Below, one piece after another: positions 1 to 8,327 of a stretch of 64,000 bases of DNA. The notes beneath the pieces were generated by a model. The model did not search any database. It was not told the DNA's origin and saw only the letters and a list, made by a program, of their open reading frames with translations. This DNA comes from Paramesorhizobium sp049065735. Its GTDB lineage: Bacteria; Pseudomonadota; Alphaproteobacteria; Rhizobiales; Rhizobiaceae. The stretch spans positions 1-64,000 of the forward strand of contig NZ_JBAKHD010000006.1 of NCBI RefSeq assembly GCF_049065735.1. The letters are read 5' to 3'. Position 1 is the stretch's first letter; the number at the start of each line of letters is the position of its first letter. The position numbers were made by a program, and so were the translations under genes.

Positions 1-632
1 GCGAAGACGAGCGGCAGCCCGGTTTCGATCACCTGCCTGATCGCCGTCTGATGGCGCACCTCCACCTTGCCGCGATAATAGGGCGAGCCATTGGGCACGA
101 GCAGGATTTCCGCCCCGCTTTCGGCGAGCGTCTCGCAGACGCCGAGATCGCCCCAGATATCCTCGCAGATGGGAATACCAAGCCTAACGCCGCGGAAATT
201 GACCGGCCCCGGCAAGGCGCCCGCCTGGAACACCCGCTTCTCGTCGAACTCGCCATAATTCGGCAGATCCACCTTGAAACGCTCGGCGATCACCTCGCCG
301 CCATCGAGCACCATAACCGAATTATGGAGGCCGCTCTCGCGCCGCAATGGCGTACCGATAATGACGCCCGGCCCGCCATCCGCCGTGTCGGCGGCGAACT
401 CCCGCACCGCCCTCTCGCAGGCGGCAGTGAAAGCCGGGCGCAGCACCAGATCCTCAGGCGGATAGCCGGAGATGAAAAGCTCGGTGAAGAGCACGATATC
501 CGCCTTCTGCCGCGCGGCGTCGGCGCGTATTTCGCGTGCCTTGGCGAGATTGCCATTTATGTCGCCGAGCACGGGATTGAACTGGGCGACGGCGATGCGA
601 AGTATATCGGGAGAGGAAGACTTTACAATCAT
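1..632 (-). CDS. nadE: Glutamine-dependent NAD+ synthetase, N-terminal part (cut by window edge)
   Basis: Reverse-strand translation from the ATG at 632 reads into the window edge without a stop, giving about 210 residues. It is the nitrilase-type amidase domain found at the front of long NadE proteins: an AVAQFNPVLGDI start, the glutamate of the FTELFISGYPPEDL block (catalytic Glu in the family), a K in ERFKVDLPNYGEFDEKR, and the cysteine of GIPICEDIWGD as nucleophile. In the family this domain hydrolyses glutamine and channels ammonia to the C-terminal synthetase domain, which amidates deamido-NAD in the cytoplasm. The synthetase half lies outside the window. A stand-alone nitrilase is possible, but the PPEDL and ICEDIWGD signatures favour NadE. 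Confidence 0.85.
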   Translation of the reverse strand, partial: MIVKSSSPDILRIAVAQFNPVLGDINGNLAKAREIRADAARQKADIVLFTELFISGYPPEDLVLRPAFTAACERAVREFAADTADGGPGVIIGTPLRRESGLHNSVMVLDGGEVIAERFKVDLPNYGEFDEKRVFQAGALPGPVNFRGVRLGIPICEDIWGDLGVCETLAESGAEILLVPNGSPYYRGKVEVRHQTAIRQVIETGLPLVF

Positions 633-843
633 AAGTGAACTTTTTACTAAGAGGTTGGAATAACCGCATCTAAACTTATGGATCGTCAGGAAACAAGCAA
701 TATTTTAGTTTTAAACCCCTTGCTGATATTGGTCGATGCCTCGGAAAGCAGGGATGAACATCCAGCTCGGAATAAAGAATAATAATCACTTTGGCCGACC
801 GCCGAATGCGGACAGCCGCTCTATCAGAATTTACTTGGAAATC

Positions 844-1461
844 TTAGTGTCGCATCGCGATCGTCAGCGCCGCGCCGGCCATGAAGGCGGCGGCGGTGCG
901 GTTGAGGCGCTTCAGCGCGCGCGGGGCTTGCAGCAGCATGCGCGCCTTGGCGGCGAGGATCAGATAGGGCACCAGCACCACCAGCAGAACGACGACCGTG
1001 CAGGCAACCAGGCCGCCATAATCGGAAAAAGTCAGATGCTGCAGATCGACCAGGGTCGGCGCGAGCGCGAGATAGAAGATCATCGTCTTCGGATTGCCCA
1101 GCGTCACCAGGAGGCCGGCCATGAAGCTGGAGAAAGCGCCGCCGCTCGCCTTCTTCGCCTCGATCTTTTCGGCGGTAATGCCCGCGTTCCAAAACGTCCA
1201 GGCGAGCCATGCGAGATAGGCGACGCCCAGCCATTTGATGACGAGAAAAGCCGTTCCGAAAGCCTGTGCGACGAAGGCAAGGCCCAGAACCGTGGCGGTC
1301 AGATAGGTGAGGTCGCCGAGAACGAGGCCGAACGCCATGTAGAGCGACGACCGGAAGCCGGAACCCAAGGCCCTCGCCACCAGCGCTGTAACGCCCGGCC
1401 CCGGTATGGCGGCGGCGACGGCCAGCGCGCCGCTATAGGCAATAAATCCCGCAAGATTCAT
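844..1461 (-). CDS. LysE/RhtB-family amino-acid exporter
   Basis: A 205-residue hydrophobic protein with about six predicted membrane segments, the usual LysE/RhtB length. The N-terminal IPGPGV motif and the later TLGNPKTMIFYL block are family hallmarks. Members export amino acids or their derivatives across the inner membrane; the substrate cannot be read from sequence. It lies about 210 bp upstream of nadE on the same strand with no evident shared promoter. Start ATG 1461 is preceded by a weak GAGA element. Confidence 0.85.
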   Translation of the reverse strand: MNLAGFIAYSGALAVAAAIPGPGVTALVARALGSGFRSSLYMAFGLVLGDLTYLTATVLGLAFVAQAFGTAFLVIKWLGVAYLAWLAWTFWNAGITAEKIEAKKASGGAFSSFMAGLLVTLGNPKTMIFYLALAPTLVDLQHLTFSDYGGLVACTVVVLLVVLVPYLILAAKARMLLQAPRALKRLNRTAAAFMAGAALTIAMRH

Positions 1462-1568
1462 TCTCGGTTCTCTCGCATGTCTCGCAAATCTCTTGCGGCT
1501 TATTTACCTCACTTCCTTTGCGGATGGAATGGAGAGAAAGAGAAGAGAGCGCCGACCCCTCCCCTTCT

Positions 1569-2786
1569 TTATTCCGCCTGATGGGCGACACTGCCCGATG
1601 GGCGCGCGCGGCGCTGAAGCGCCTTGACGCCGAGGGCGATGATCGCGAACAGCCCGCCCAGAATGGAAACGCCGTGCCAGCCGCCATAGCCCCAGGCGAC
1701 GGTTGCCAGCGCCGACCCAGCCGAGCCGCCGAGGAACATGCCGGTCATGAACACGGTGTTGAGCCGGCTGCGGGCCTCGCCGTCGAGCGCATAGATGATG
1801 TGCTGGCTCGACACCTGCGCGCTCTGTATGCCGAAATCGAGAATGATCACCCCGGCGACCAGTGCGAAGAGCGAGCTCCACGCGCCGAACACCACCCAGG
1901 CGAGGAGCGTAAGCGCCGCGCCAAGCCAGACGACGATGTGCGGGCCGCGCCGGTCAGCGATGCGCCCGGCAAGGGGTGCAGCGAGGATGCCGACCATGCC
2001 AACGATGCCGAACAATCCGGCGACATCGGCGCCAAGGTTGAAATGCGGGCTTTGCAGGTACAATGCGAGGATCGTCCAGAAGGCCGAGAAGGAGCCGAAC
2101 AGCGACGCCTGCGTCATCGTGGCCGTCCGCAGTTGCGGCTCCCGCTGCCAGAGATGCGCGAGGGAGCGAAGGGCGCTTAGATAGCCCATGCGCGAGGTGG
2201 CGCGGTGATCCGGCAAGGTCAAGGCCATCGTCACGGCGGCGATAAGGGCGAGCGGCACGCCGAGCCAGAACATCTCGCGCCAGCCCGCATGTTCGCCGAC
2301 GAAGCCGGATACGGTGCGGCTCAAGAGAATGCCGGAAAGTAGACCCGCCATGATCGTGCCGATGGTCGCGCCGCGTTTTTGCGGTGAGGCGAGCGTCGCG
2401 GCAAACGGGATGATCTGCTGGGCCACCGTCGCACAGGCTCCGACTGCCAGAGATGCAAGCGCTAGCCAAAGGGCTGACGGCGCAATGGCCGTCACCGTGA
2501 GCGCCGCCGCCAGCAGGATGAATTGCCCGACGATCAGCTTGCGCCGGTGAAGAAGATCCCCGAGCGGCACGAGGAAGAACAGCCCCAGCGCATAGCCGAG
2601 CTGCGTGGCCGTCGGGATGAAGGCCGTTGCCGGCTGGCCGCGGAAGTCTGCCTCGATCAGGCCCAGCATCGGCTGGTTGTAATAGATGTTGGCAACGGCA
2701 ATGGCGCAGGCCGCCGCCATGGCGAAGAGGGTCACCCGCCCGATACCGCCGCCATCGGGCGATTGATGCTGCTGATGCGATGTCAT
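1569..2786 (-). CDS. MFS transporter, probable drug/metabolite efflux
   Basis: A 405-residue major facilitator protein with about 12 membrane segments. The N-terminal half has NIYYNQPMLGLIEADF and the loop motif PLGDLLHRRKLIV; the second half has GRIADRRGP. These resemble drug:H+ antiporter-type MFS proteins (YnfM/AraJ-like). It is divergently transcribed from a LysR regulator at 2893, a common arrangement for regulated efflux. The substrate is unknown. The start ATG at 2786 has a modest AGGCAGC element upstream. Confidence 0.8.
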   Translation of the reverse strand: MTSHQQHQSPDGGGIGRVTLFAMAAACAIAVANIYYNQPMLGLIEADFRGQPATAFIPTATQLGYALGLFFLVPLGDLLHRRKLIVGQFILLAAALTVTAIAPSALWLALASLAVGACATVAQQIIPFAATLASPQKRGATIGTIMAGLLSGILLSRTVSGFVGEHAGWREMFWLGVPLALIAAVTMALTLPDHRATSRMGYLSALRSLAHLWQREPQLRTATMTQASLFGSFSAFWTILALYLQSPHFNLGADVAGLFGIVGMVGILAAPLAGRIADRRGPHIVVWLGAALTLLAWVVFGAWSSLFALVAGVIILDFGIQSAQVSSQHIIYALDGEARSRLNTVFMTGMFLGGSAGSALATVAWGYGGWHGVSILGGLFAIIALGVKALQRRARPSGSVAHQAE

Positions 2787-2892
2787 GCTGCTGCCTTTTA
2801 CAGAGAAATGGTTGGTTGCAGCTATCTAGATTATTGGTCTCGCGCGTTCTAGTGTCGGCCGCTGTTCGACTGGAATAACGGATTTCGATATA

Positions 2893-3786
2893 ATGAATAT
2901 GAATATCGACGATATCGAGGTCTTCGTCGCGGCGGTCAGCGCCGGCAGCCTGGCGGGGGCCGCGCGGCGGCTGGGGCTGACGCCGATGGTCGCAACGCGC
3001 CGCCTCTCCTCGCTGGAGACGGACCTCGGCATCAGGCTGCTTCACCGCACCACGCGGTCGCTGGCGCTCACCCCCGAGGGTGAAACCTTCCTGCCCTATG
3101 CCGAAGCATTGCTGGAGACGAAACGGGAGGCGCTGACGCGGCTGCGCTCGGAAACCGGCACGGCGGTGGGGCTATTGCGCGTATCCGCGCCGGTCGCCTT
3201 CGGCGTCAGGTTCATCGCGCCGTTCATTCCGAAGCTGCTGGAAGAAAATCCGGAAATGCGCATCGCGCTCGACCTGACCGACAGCCTGCCTGATCTGGTT
3301 GCGACGGGCACCGACCTCGCCATACGCATCGCCCGCCTGCGCGACAGCAGCCTGATTGCGCAGAAACTGGCCGACAATCCGCGTGTGCTCGTCGCGAGCC
3401 CCGATTATATCGCCCGCTATGGCCTTCCCGCCTCCACGGACGATCTCGTCCGGCATATCTGCCTGCCCTTGTCGGGCGTCACCCATTGGACCTTTCTCAT
3501 CGCGGGCAGGGAGAAGAAAGTCCGCCTGAGCGGGCGATTTACCTCCAGCACGATCCAGGGCTGCCACGCAACCTGCCTCGCCGGCGGTGGCATCGCCCTG
3601 CTCGCGGCATGGAACGTTGCCGACGACCTCAAATCAGGCCGCCTCCAGCGCGTCGATATAAAAGAGGCCGAGCCTGAGCCGCTCAATATCTGGGCCGTCT
3701 ATCCGACCACGCGGCTGGTGCCGCAAAAGGTGCGGGTCTTCATCGCGCATTTGCGTGATGCGCTCAAAGCGGCCGGATCGTCGTGA
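2893..3786 (+). CDS. LysR-family transcriptional regulator
   Basis: A 297-residue LysR-type regulator. The N-terminal winged helix-turn-helix (about residues 1-60) contains SLAGAARRLGLTPMVATRRLSSLE and LLHRTTRSLALT. The C-terminal part is a periplasmic-binding-protein-like effector domain. It is divergent from the MFS gene (start 2786), with a 106-bp shared promoter region, so it probably controls that transporter. Two ATGs (2893 and 2899) are possible starts and no good ribosome site separates them. The 3' end overlaps the convergent LysR gene by 23 bp. Confidence 0.85.
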   Translation: MNMNIDDIEVFVAAVSAGSLAGAARRLGLTPMVATRRLSSLETDLGIRLLHRTTRSLALTPEGETFLPYAEALLETKREALTRLRSETGTAVGLLRVSAPVAFGVRFIAPFIPKLLEENPEMRIALDLTDSLPDLVATGTDLAIRIARLRDSSLIAQKLADNPRVLVASPDYIARYGLPASTDDLVRHICLPLSGVTHWTFLIAGREKKVRLSGRFTSSTIQGCHATCLAGGGIALLAAWNVADDLKSGRLQRVDIKEAEPEPLNIWAVYPTTRLVPQKVRVFIAHLRDALKAAGSS

Positions 3787-4663
3787 CGTAGGTTTCGAAG
3801 AAATCCGAGAATTTCCCCACCCGCATCGGCAGTTTGTCGTAAGGGGGATAATAAAGCGTCAGCCACAGTTCGGGCGGTTGCCAGTCGGGCAGGATCTGGA
3901 CAAGGTGGCCCGCGCCGAGCGCCTCTTCGACGATGAAGAAGGGTAGGAGCGCCACGCCCTCTCCATTTTCGGCAAGCCGTGCGATCAGGTCGCCATTGTT
4001 GGCGGCCAAGACCTTGCCGGCCCGCACCCTTCGCGTTCGTCCGGCATGGGTGAGTTCCCACCCCTCGGCCAATGCCTCCTCGTCATAGGCGATGCAGGCC
4101 GCGTCATCGAGATCGTCGGGCATGTCCGGGGTGCCATTGACGGCGAGATAGCCGGGCGAGGCGACCAATATGCGGCGTACCCGGCAGATCTTGCGCCAAA
4201 TCGTGGATTTGTCGCGCGGCGGCTCCGAAATGCGTATGGCGAGGTCGAAACTGTCATTGACGATATCGATGAAGCGGTCGGTCAGCGTTGCCGACACCGC
4301 GATGCCGGGATGCTCCGCGCGGAAGCCGGATATGATGTCGGGCAGGATCCGCTGGCCGAGCGACAGGGGCGCATTGAGCCGGATCAGCCCCGCCGCTTCG
4401 CCCTCTTCCGCCCTCACCTCCTCAGCCGCCGTATCGAAGGCTTCCAGCAACGGCCCGACCCGTGCGGCATAGACCGCGCCCGCAGAGGTGAGCGACACCT
4501 GTCGCGTGGTGCGCAGCAGCAATTGCACGCCGAGCCGCTGCTCCAGCGAGCTGACGGCGCGGGTCACGCTTGGGGCGGTCATCGACAATTGCCGTGCGGC
4601 GGCGACGAAGCTCCCTTGCCGGGCGACAGCGAGGAATACGCGGATGTCGTTCAAATCGGTCAT
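3764..4663 (-). CDS. LysR-family regulator of the VOC-esterase-pirin module
   Basis: A 299-residue LysR regulator: the N-terminal HTH includes SFVAAARQLSMTAPSVTRAVS and LLLRTTRQVSLT, followed by the effector-binding domain. It is divergent from the VOC dioxygenase at 4790, and the 126-bp gap holds an inverted repeat typical of LysR boxes (4673-4689). By layout it is the likely regulator of the quinone-defence genes 4790-7206. The inducing ligand is unknown. Confidence 0.85.
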   Translation of the reverse strand: MTDLNDIRVFLAVARQGSFVAAARQLSMTAPSVTRAVSSLEQRLGVQLLLRTTRQVSLTSAGAVYAARVGPLLEAFDTAAEEVRAEEGEAAGLIRLNAPLSLGQRILPDIISGFRAEHPGIAVSATLTDRFIDIVNDSFDLAIRISEPPRDKSTIWRKICRVRRILVASPGYLAVNGTPDMPDDLDDAACIAYDEEALAEGWELTHAGRTRRVRAGKVLAANNGDLIARLAENGEGVALLPFFIVEEALGAGHLVQILPDWQPPELWLTLYYPPYDKLPMRVGKFSDFFETYVTTIRPL

Positions 4664-4672
4664 CGGCAGATT

Positions 4673-4689
4673 ATTGCATTAATTGCAAT
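4673..4689. promoter_or_regulatory. Candidate LysR operator (ATTGCA-N5-TGCAAT)
   Basis: A perfect 6-bp inverted repeat around an AT-rich 5-bp centre, lying 10 bp upstream of the divergent LysR start (4663) and about 100 bp before the VOC gene. Dyads with AT-rich centres in such gaps are typical LysR recognition sites. Assignment to this regulator is inferred from position. Confidence 0.5.
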
Positions 4690-4789
4690 TATATCGTCAA
4701 TATTATTTCTATTCTCTTTATGGCTCGGTTCCCCCATCTTTCCACCCAGAACGAAGGCGCGAGGGCGCCTGATATAAAGGAAACCCGCC

Positions 4790-5722
4790 ATGCTTACCCA
4801 GATCAAAGGCCTGCACCACGTCACCTCGCTTGCCGCGGACGCACAGGAGAACAGCGACTTTTTCACCAGGACGCTGGGCCTGCGCCGCGTCAAGAAGACG
4901 GTCAATTTCGATGCTCCTGAAGTCTATCACCTCTATTATGGCGACAGGGTGGGGACGCCCGGCTCGGTCATGACCTATTTCCCCTTCCCGCATATCGCGG
5001 CGGGACGCCCCGGCGCCGGCGAAGTGGGCGAAACCTATTTTGCCGTGCCGAAAGGCGCGCTCGGCTATTGGAAGGGTCGGCTCGAGGCGCTCCAGGTGAA
5101 GGGCCTTCAGGAAACCGAAGCGTTCGGCGAAAAGCGGCTGCGCTTCCTCGGGCCTGACAATGACCGCTTCGCGCTGGTTGAAGTGGATGACGACCGCCGC
5201 GAGGGCTGGCTCACCGATGAAATCGGCGCCGCCGAAGCGATCAAGGGCTTTCATGGCGCGAGCATGCGCCTCCGGGATGACGGCGCGGCGCGCGAGCTTC
5301 TCGGCTTCATGGGCTATCAGGCGGTGGAAAGCAGGGACAACTGGTCGCGCTTCGCCATCCCGGGCGGTAATGGCGCTGACTTCATCGACATCGAGACGCT
5401 GCCACAGGCGGATTTTGCCCGGCAGGGCGCCGGTTCCGTCCACCATATCGCCTTCGCGGTCGAAAACCGTGCCGCGCAACTCGAAGTCAGGAAGGCGCTG
5501 CTCGATACCGGCTATCAGGTGACACCCGTCATCGACCGCGACTATTTCTGGGCGATCTATTTCCGCACACCCGGCGGCGTGCTGTTCGAAATCGCCACCA
5601 ACGAGCCCGGTTTCGACCGCGACGAGGACACCGCCCATCTGGGCGAGGCCTTGAAGCTGCCGGCGCGCTACGAGCCGCTGCGCGCAAAAATCGAAGACCT
5701 GCTGGAACCGATCAGGGACTGA
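4790..5722 (+). CDS. VOC-family ring-cleaving dioxygenase (MhqA/MhqO-like)
   Basis: A 310-residue protein with two vicinal-oxygen-chelate (glyoxalase/extradiol dioxygenase) modules. The expected 2-His-1-Glu metal ligands are visible: His in GLHHVTSLA (about residue 9-10), His in SVHHIAFAVENR (about 222), and Glu in GGVLFEIATNE (about 266). Homologues in Bacillus (MhqA/MhqO) belong to hydroquinone/quinone resistance. The gene is followed by an esterase and a pirin, a combination common in rhizobial quinone-response operons. Start ATG 4790 has AAGGA at a good distance. The true substrate is not established. Confidence 0.8.
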   Translation: MLTQIKGLHHVTSLAADAQENSDFFTRTLGLRRVKKTVNFDAPEVYHLYYGDRVGTPGSVMTYFPFPHIAAGRPGAGEVGETYFAVPKGALGYWKGRLEALQVKGLQETEAFGEKRLRFLGPDNDRFALVEVDDDRREGWLTDEIGAAEAIKGFHGASMRLRDDGAARELLGFMGYQAVESRDNWSRFAIPGGNGADFIDIETLPQADFARQGAGSVHHIAFAVENRAAQLEVRKALLDTGYQVTPVIDRDYFWAIYFRTPGGVLFEIATNEPGFDRDEDTAHLGEALKLPARYEPLRAKIEDLLEPIRD

Positions 5723-5766
5723 AGCGTGATCGCGAAAAGTTGCAGACTTTTCGATCAGGATTATGC
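5723..5766. repeat. Dispersed rhizobial-type palindromic repeat, copy a
   Basis: An imperfect inverted repeat beginning AGCGTGATCGCGAAAAG and ending near GATTATGC, with AGACTTTTCG in the middle. The same pattern (GCATGAT...AGACTTTTCGG...ATCATGC) recurs at 14577 and 16430. It lies between the VOC gene and the esterase and creates a false GTG start for the latter. Confidence 0.6.
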
Positions 5767-5833
5767 GCCGTCATACGTTATGGATGAAACCAAAAGCGGG
5801 CGGGCATCAAGCCCTGTCCGCTGGAGACAAATC

Positions 5834-6436
5834 ATGCCGGATTCCTACGAAGCTTACAGGAAAGAGCCCGCCGCCGGGGCGCCGCTGGTCTTCACCTTCC
5901 ACGGCACGGGCGGCAATGAATTCCAGTTCACCAGGCTGGTGGCCGAGATGCTGCCCGATGCGGGCATCGTTTCGCCAAGGGGAGATGTGTCGGAATTCGG
6001 CGCGTTGCGCTTCTTCCGCCGAAGGGGCGAAGGCGTCTATGACATGGAGGATCTGGCGCTGCGCACGGAAAAGATGGCAGGCTTCATCACCGCTCATGTG
6101 GCCCAGCATCCCGACCGGCCGGTCTATGGCCTCGGCTATTCGAACGGCGCGAATATTCTGGCCGCGGTTCTGTTCCGATATCCCGAGCTGTTCGACCGCG
6201 CCGCGCTACTGCACCCGCTGATCCCGTGGACGCCCCTGCCCCAGCACGGATTGGAGCACAAGCGCATCCTCATCACCGCGGGCGAGCGCGACCCGATCTG
6301 CCCGATGCAGGAGACGGAGGCGCTGGCGCAATGGTTCCGGCAGCAGGAAGCCGAGGTCGAGCTCAGCCTGCACTCCGGCGGGCATGAAATCCGCCAGAAC
6401 GAGCTTTCGGATTTGCAGGCGTTTCTGACCCGCTAA
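5834..6436 (+). CDS. Alpha/beta-hydrolase (MhqD-like carboxylesterase)
   Basis: A 200-residue alpha/beta-hydrolase of the phospholipase/carboxylesterase type. The oxyanion region is FHGTGGNE (about residue 22-29). The nucleophile elbow GYSNG places the serine at about 103. Asp in GERDPICP and His in GGHEI complete the triad. Length and motifs match MhqD, which accompanies VOC dioxygenases in quinone/hydroquinone defence. I start at ATG 5834 because GGAGA lies just before it; the frame is open further upstream, but that part falls in a dispersed palindromic repeat. It is probably co-transcribed with the VOC gene. Confidence 0.8.
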   Translation: MPDSYEAYRKEPAAGAPLVFTFHGTGGNEFQFTRLVAEMLPDAGIVSPRGDVSEFGALRFFRRRGEGVYDMEDLALRTEKMAGFITAHVAQHPDRPVYGLGYSNGANILAAVLFRYPELFDRAALLHPLIPWTPLPQHGLEHKRILITAGERDPICPMQETEALAQWFRQQEAEVELSLHSGGHEIRQNELSDLQAFLTR

Positions 6437-6504
6437 GTCGCATAACCATTTCAATCATCAGAGACGTGCCCGGGAACACGCCGGTTGCGCGCAGGAGATT
6501 TATT

Positions 6505-7206
6505 ATGATCCTCATCCACGAAAACATGAGCCGCGGCCGCACGAAAAAGGGCTGGCTCGACTCCTACCATACCTTCTCCTTCGGCGGCTTTCAGGACCCG
6601 ACGCGCATGGGCTTCGGCCCGCTGCGGGTGATCAACGAAGACTCGATCGCGCCCGGTTCCGGCTTTTCCGAGCACGGGCACGACAATATGGACATTCTCA
6701 CCGTGGTTCTTAAGGGAGAGATCGAGCACCGGGACACGATGGGCAATGTTTCGACCATCGCACCGGGCGAAATGCAGCTGATGTCGGCCGGGACGGGCCT
6801 TCGGCATTCCGAAATGAACGCCTCCGAAAGCGAGACGGCGCATCTCCTGCAGATCTGGCTCATTCCTGAGGTCCTGAACCGTGCGCCGGCATATCAGCAC
6901 ATCCGCCTGCCCGCGCCGGAAGAGACACGCGCGTGGACGCTGATCGCCAGTGGCGAGGCCGGTAAAGCGCCGCTCACCCTGCTCTCGGGCAGCCGGATTT
7001 CGATTGCTCATCCGAAGGATGGCGACCGGATGGGCATCCCGGCAGTCCCGAACCGGCTCGCCTTCGTCCATATCGTCGAAGGGTTGGCCCGGATCGGCGA
7101 CGAGACGCTGCGCACCGGTGACGGACTCCAGATCGCTAACGCAGAGGTGCCTGACATCGAGTGGCTGACGGATGGCAAGGCCCTGCTCTTCGATATGCCG
7201 CGCTGA
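6505..7206 (+). CDS. Pirin-family bicupin protein (YhhW-like)
   Basis: A 233-residue pirin with the N-terminal cupin signature: GRTKKGWLDSYHTFSFGG, RVINED, and the metal-binding HGHDNMD followed by IEHRDTMG. Bacterial pirins such as YhhW have quercetin 2,3-dioxygenase activity in vitro and bind one iron through three His and one Glu. ATG 6505 is preferred because GGAG precedes it by about 8 bp. It ends a putative VOC-esterase-pirin operon 68 bp after the esterase. The physiological substrate is unknown; a quinone or flavonoid link is inferred from context. Confidence 0.85.
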   Translation: MILIHENMSRGRTKKGWLDSYHTFSFGGFQDPTRMGFGPLRVINEDSIAPGSGFSEHGHDNMDILTVVLKGEIEHRDTMGNVSTIAPGEMQLMSAGTGLRHSEMNASESETAHLLQIWLIPEVLNRAPAYQHIRLPAPEETRAWTLIASGEAGKAPLTLLSGSRISIAHPKDGDRMGIPAVPNRLAFVHIVEGLARIGDETLRTGDGLQIANAEVPDIEWLTDGKALLFDMPR

Positions 7207-7217
7207 TAAAATGGTCA

Positions 7218-7265
7218 GAGAAAACCTTTTCCCTATTGACAACATCACTGGGAAAAGGTTTTCTC
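7218..7265. promoter_or_regulatory. Paired LacI-type operators flanking a consensus -35 box
   Basis: Two 16-bp arms (7218-7233 and 7250-7265) form a perfect inverted repeat. Each arm contains GAAAACCTTTTC or its complement and is itself nearly palindromic, as expected of a LacI-family operator. The centres are about 32 bp apart, three helical turns. TTGACA (7236-7241) lies between them, and the right arm covers where a -10 box would be. Autorepression by the LacI regulator that follows is the simplest reading. The structure could also serve as a terminator for the pirin gene. Confidence 0.6.
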
Positions 7266-7289
7266 ATATCAAAATAATGGAGGCGGAAA

Positions 7290-8282
7290 CTGGAGGGACA
7301 AAAAGGGCGGATAACCATCCATGACGTGGCCGAAGCGGCAGGGGTGAGCATTTCGACGGCGTCGAAGGCGCTCAACGATACCGGGCGCATCGGCGGGGAG
7401 ACGCGGGAGAGGGTGAAACGCATCGCAGCCGAGATCGGCTTCCGGCCCAATGCGCTGGCGCGGGGCCTGCTCAGCAAGCGCAGCTTCACCATCGGCCTTC
7501 TCACCAACGACACCTACGGACGCTTCACCCTGCCTGTGATGGCCGGCATATCGGAGGCGCTGGTGGATCGTGGGGTTTCCGTCTTCCTCTGCGCCATCGA
7601 GGATGATCCGGCGCTCGGGCAAATCCATGTGGATGCCATGCTCGACAAGCAGGTGGATGGCATCATCGCCACGGGCAAGCGGGTGGACCGCTCTTTGCCG
7701 GTCGATCTGTCCGGCCTGCGGGTGCCGGTGGTCTATGCGTTCGCCGAAGGGCCGCCGAACAGCGTGACGCTTCGCTCGGACGACGCGCAAGGCGCGAGGC
7801 TGGCGGTGGAGCGGCTGATGGAGTCAGGGCGCAAGCGCATCGCCCATGTCACCGGGCCGGTGAGCTTCTTCTCGGTGCGCGAACGCGCCGACGCTTACCG
7901 CGAGCTGGCGGGCGATGCGATGCCGGTTCTCTACGGCGCGTGGTCGGAAAGCTGGGGCCACGCGGCGGTGGCGGACATCTGGGAGCGGGATGGCGAGAAG
8001 CCGGATGCCATCTTCTGCGGCAATGACCAGATCGCCCGGGGCGTGATCGATGCCTTGCGCGAACGGGGCATCCGCGTGCCCAACGATGTGGCGGTCATCG
8101 GCTTCGACAATTGGGAGATCATGGCGGAGCAGACACGCCCGCCTTTGACCTCTGTCGATATGGGCCTGAAGGCGATCGGCCGGGAGGCGGGCTTGACGGT
8201 TCTGGCTATGGCGGAGGGCCAGGAGGTTGGGCGAGGTGTGCGCAAACTGCCTTGTCATCTGGTGGTTCGGGAGTCTTCATAA
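7290..8282 (+). CDS. LacI-family regulator of the GH127/ABC operon (unusual start)
   Basis: A LacI/GalR repressor of about 330 residues. The HTH (ITIHDVAEAAGVSISTASKA) is complete only if translation begins upstream of GTG 7326, and there is no ATG, GTG or TTG between the in-frame stop at 7275 and that GTG. CTG at 7290 has a perfect GGAGG six bases before it and gives the usual length, so I use it. The alternative is a one-base indel in the run of A near 7300, which would connect ATG 7277. The effector domain ends in the usual VIGFDNWEIMAEQTRPPLTSV region. It lies 45 bp before the binding-protein gene and probably represses that operon. Confidence 0.75.
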   Translation: MEGQKGRITIHDVAEAAGVSISTASKALNDTGRIGGETRERVKRIAAEIGFRPNALARGLLSKRSFTIGLLTNDTYGRFTLPVMAGISEALVDRGVSVFLCAIEDDPALGQIHVDAMLDKQVDGIIATGKRVDRSLPVDLSGLRVPVVYAFAEGPPNSVTLRSDDAQGARLAVERLMESGRKRIAHVTGPVSFFSVRERADAYRELAGDAMPVLYGAWSESWGHAAVADIWERDGEKPDAIFCGNDQIARGVIDALRERGIRVPNDVAVIGFDNWEIMAEQTRPPLTSVDMGLKAIGREAGLTVLAMAEGQEVGRGVRKLPCHLVVRESS

Positions 8283-8327
8283 AATGCATCGGGCGCGGGA
8301 GGCGCGCCGTTTTTGGGAGGGAAATCG

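Noticed and set aside
5726..6436. Esterase starting at GTG 5726
   Set aside because: The extra 36 residues are encoded by a dispersed palindromic repeat; ATG 5834 has a good ribosome site and gives the family length.
7326..8282. LacI gene starting at GTG 7326
   Set aside because: This would cut into the helix-turn-helix, and there is no ribosome-binding site before it.
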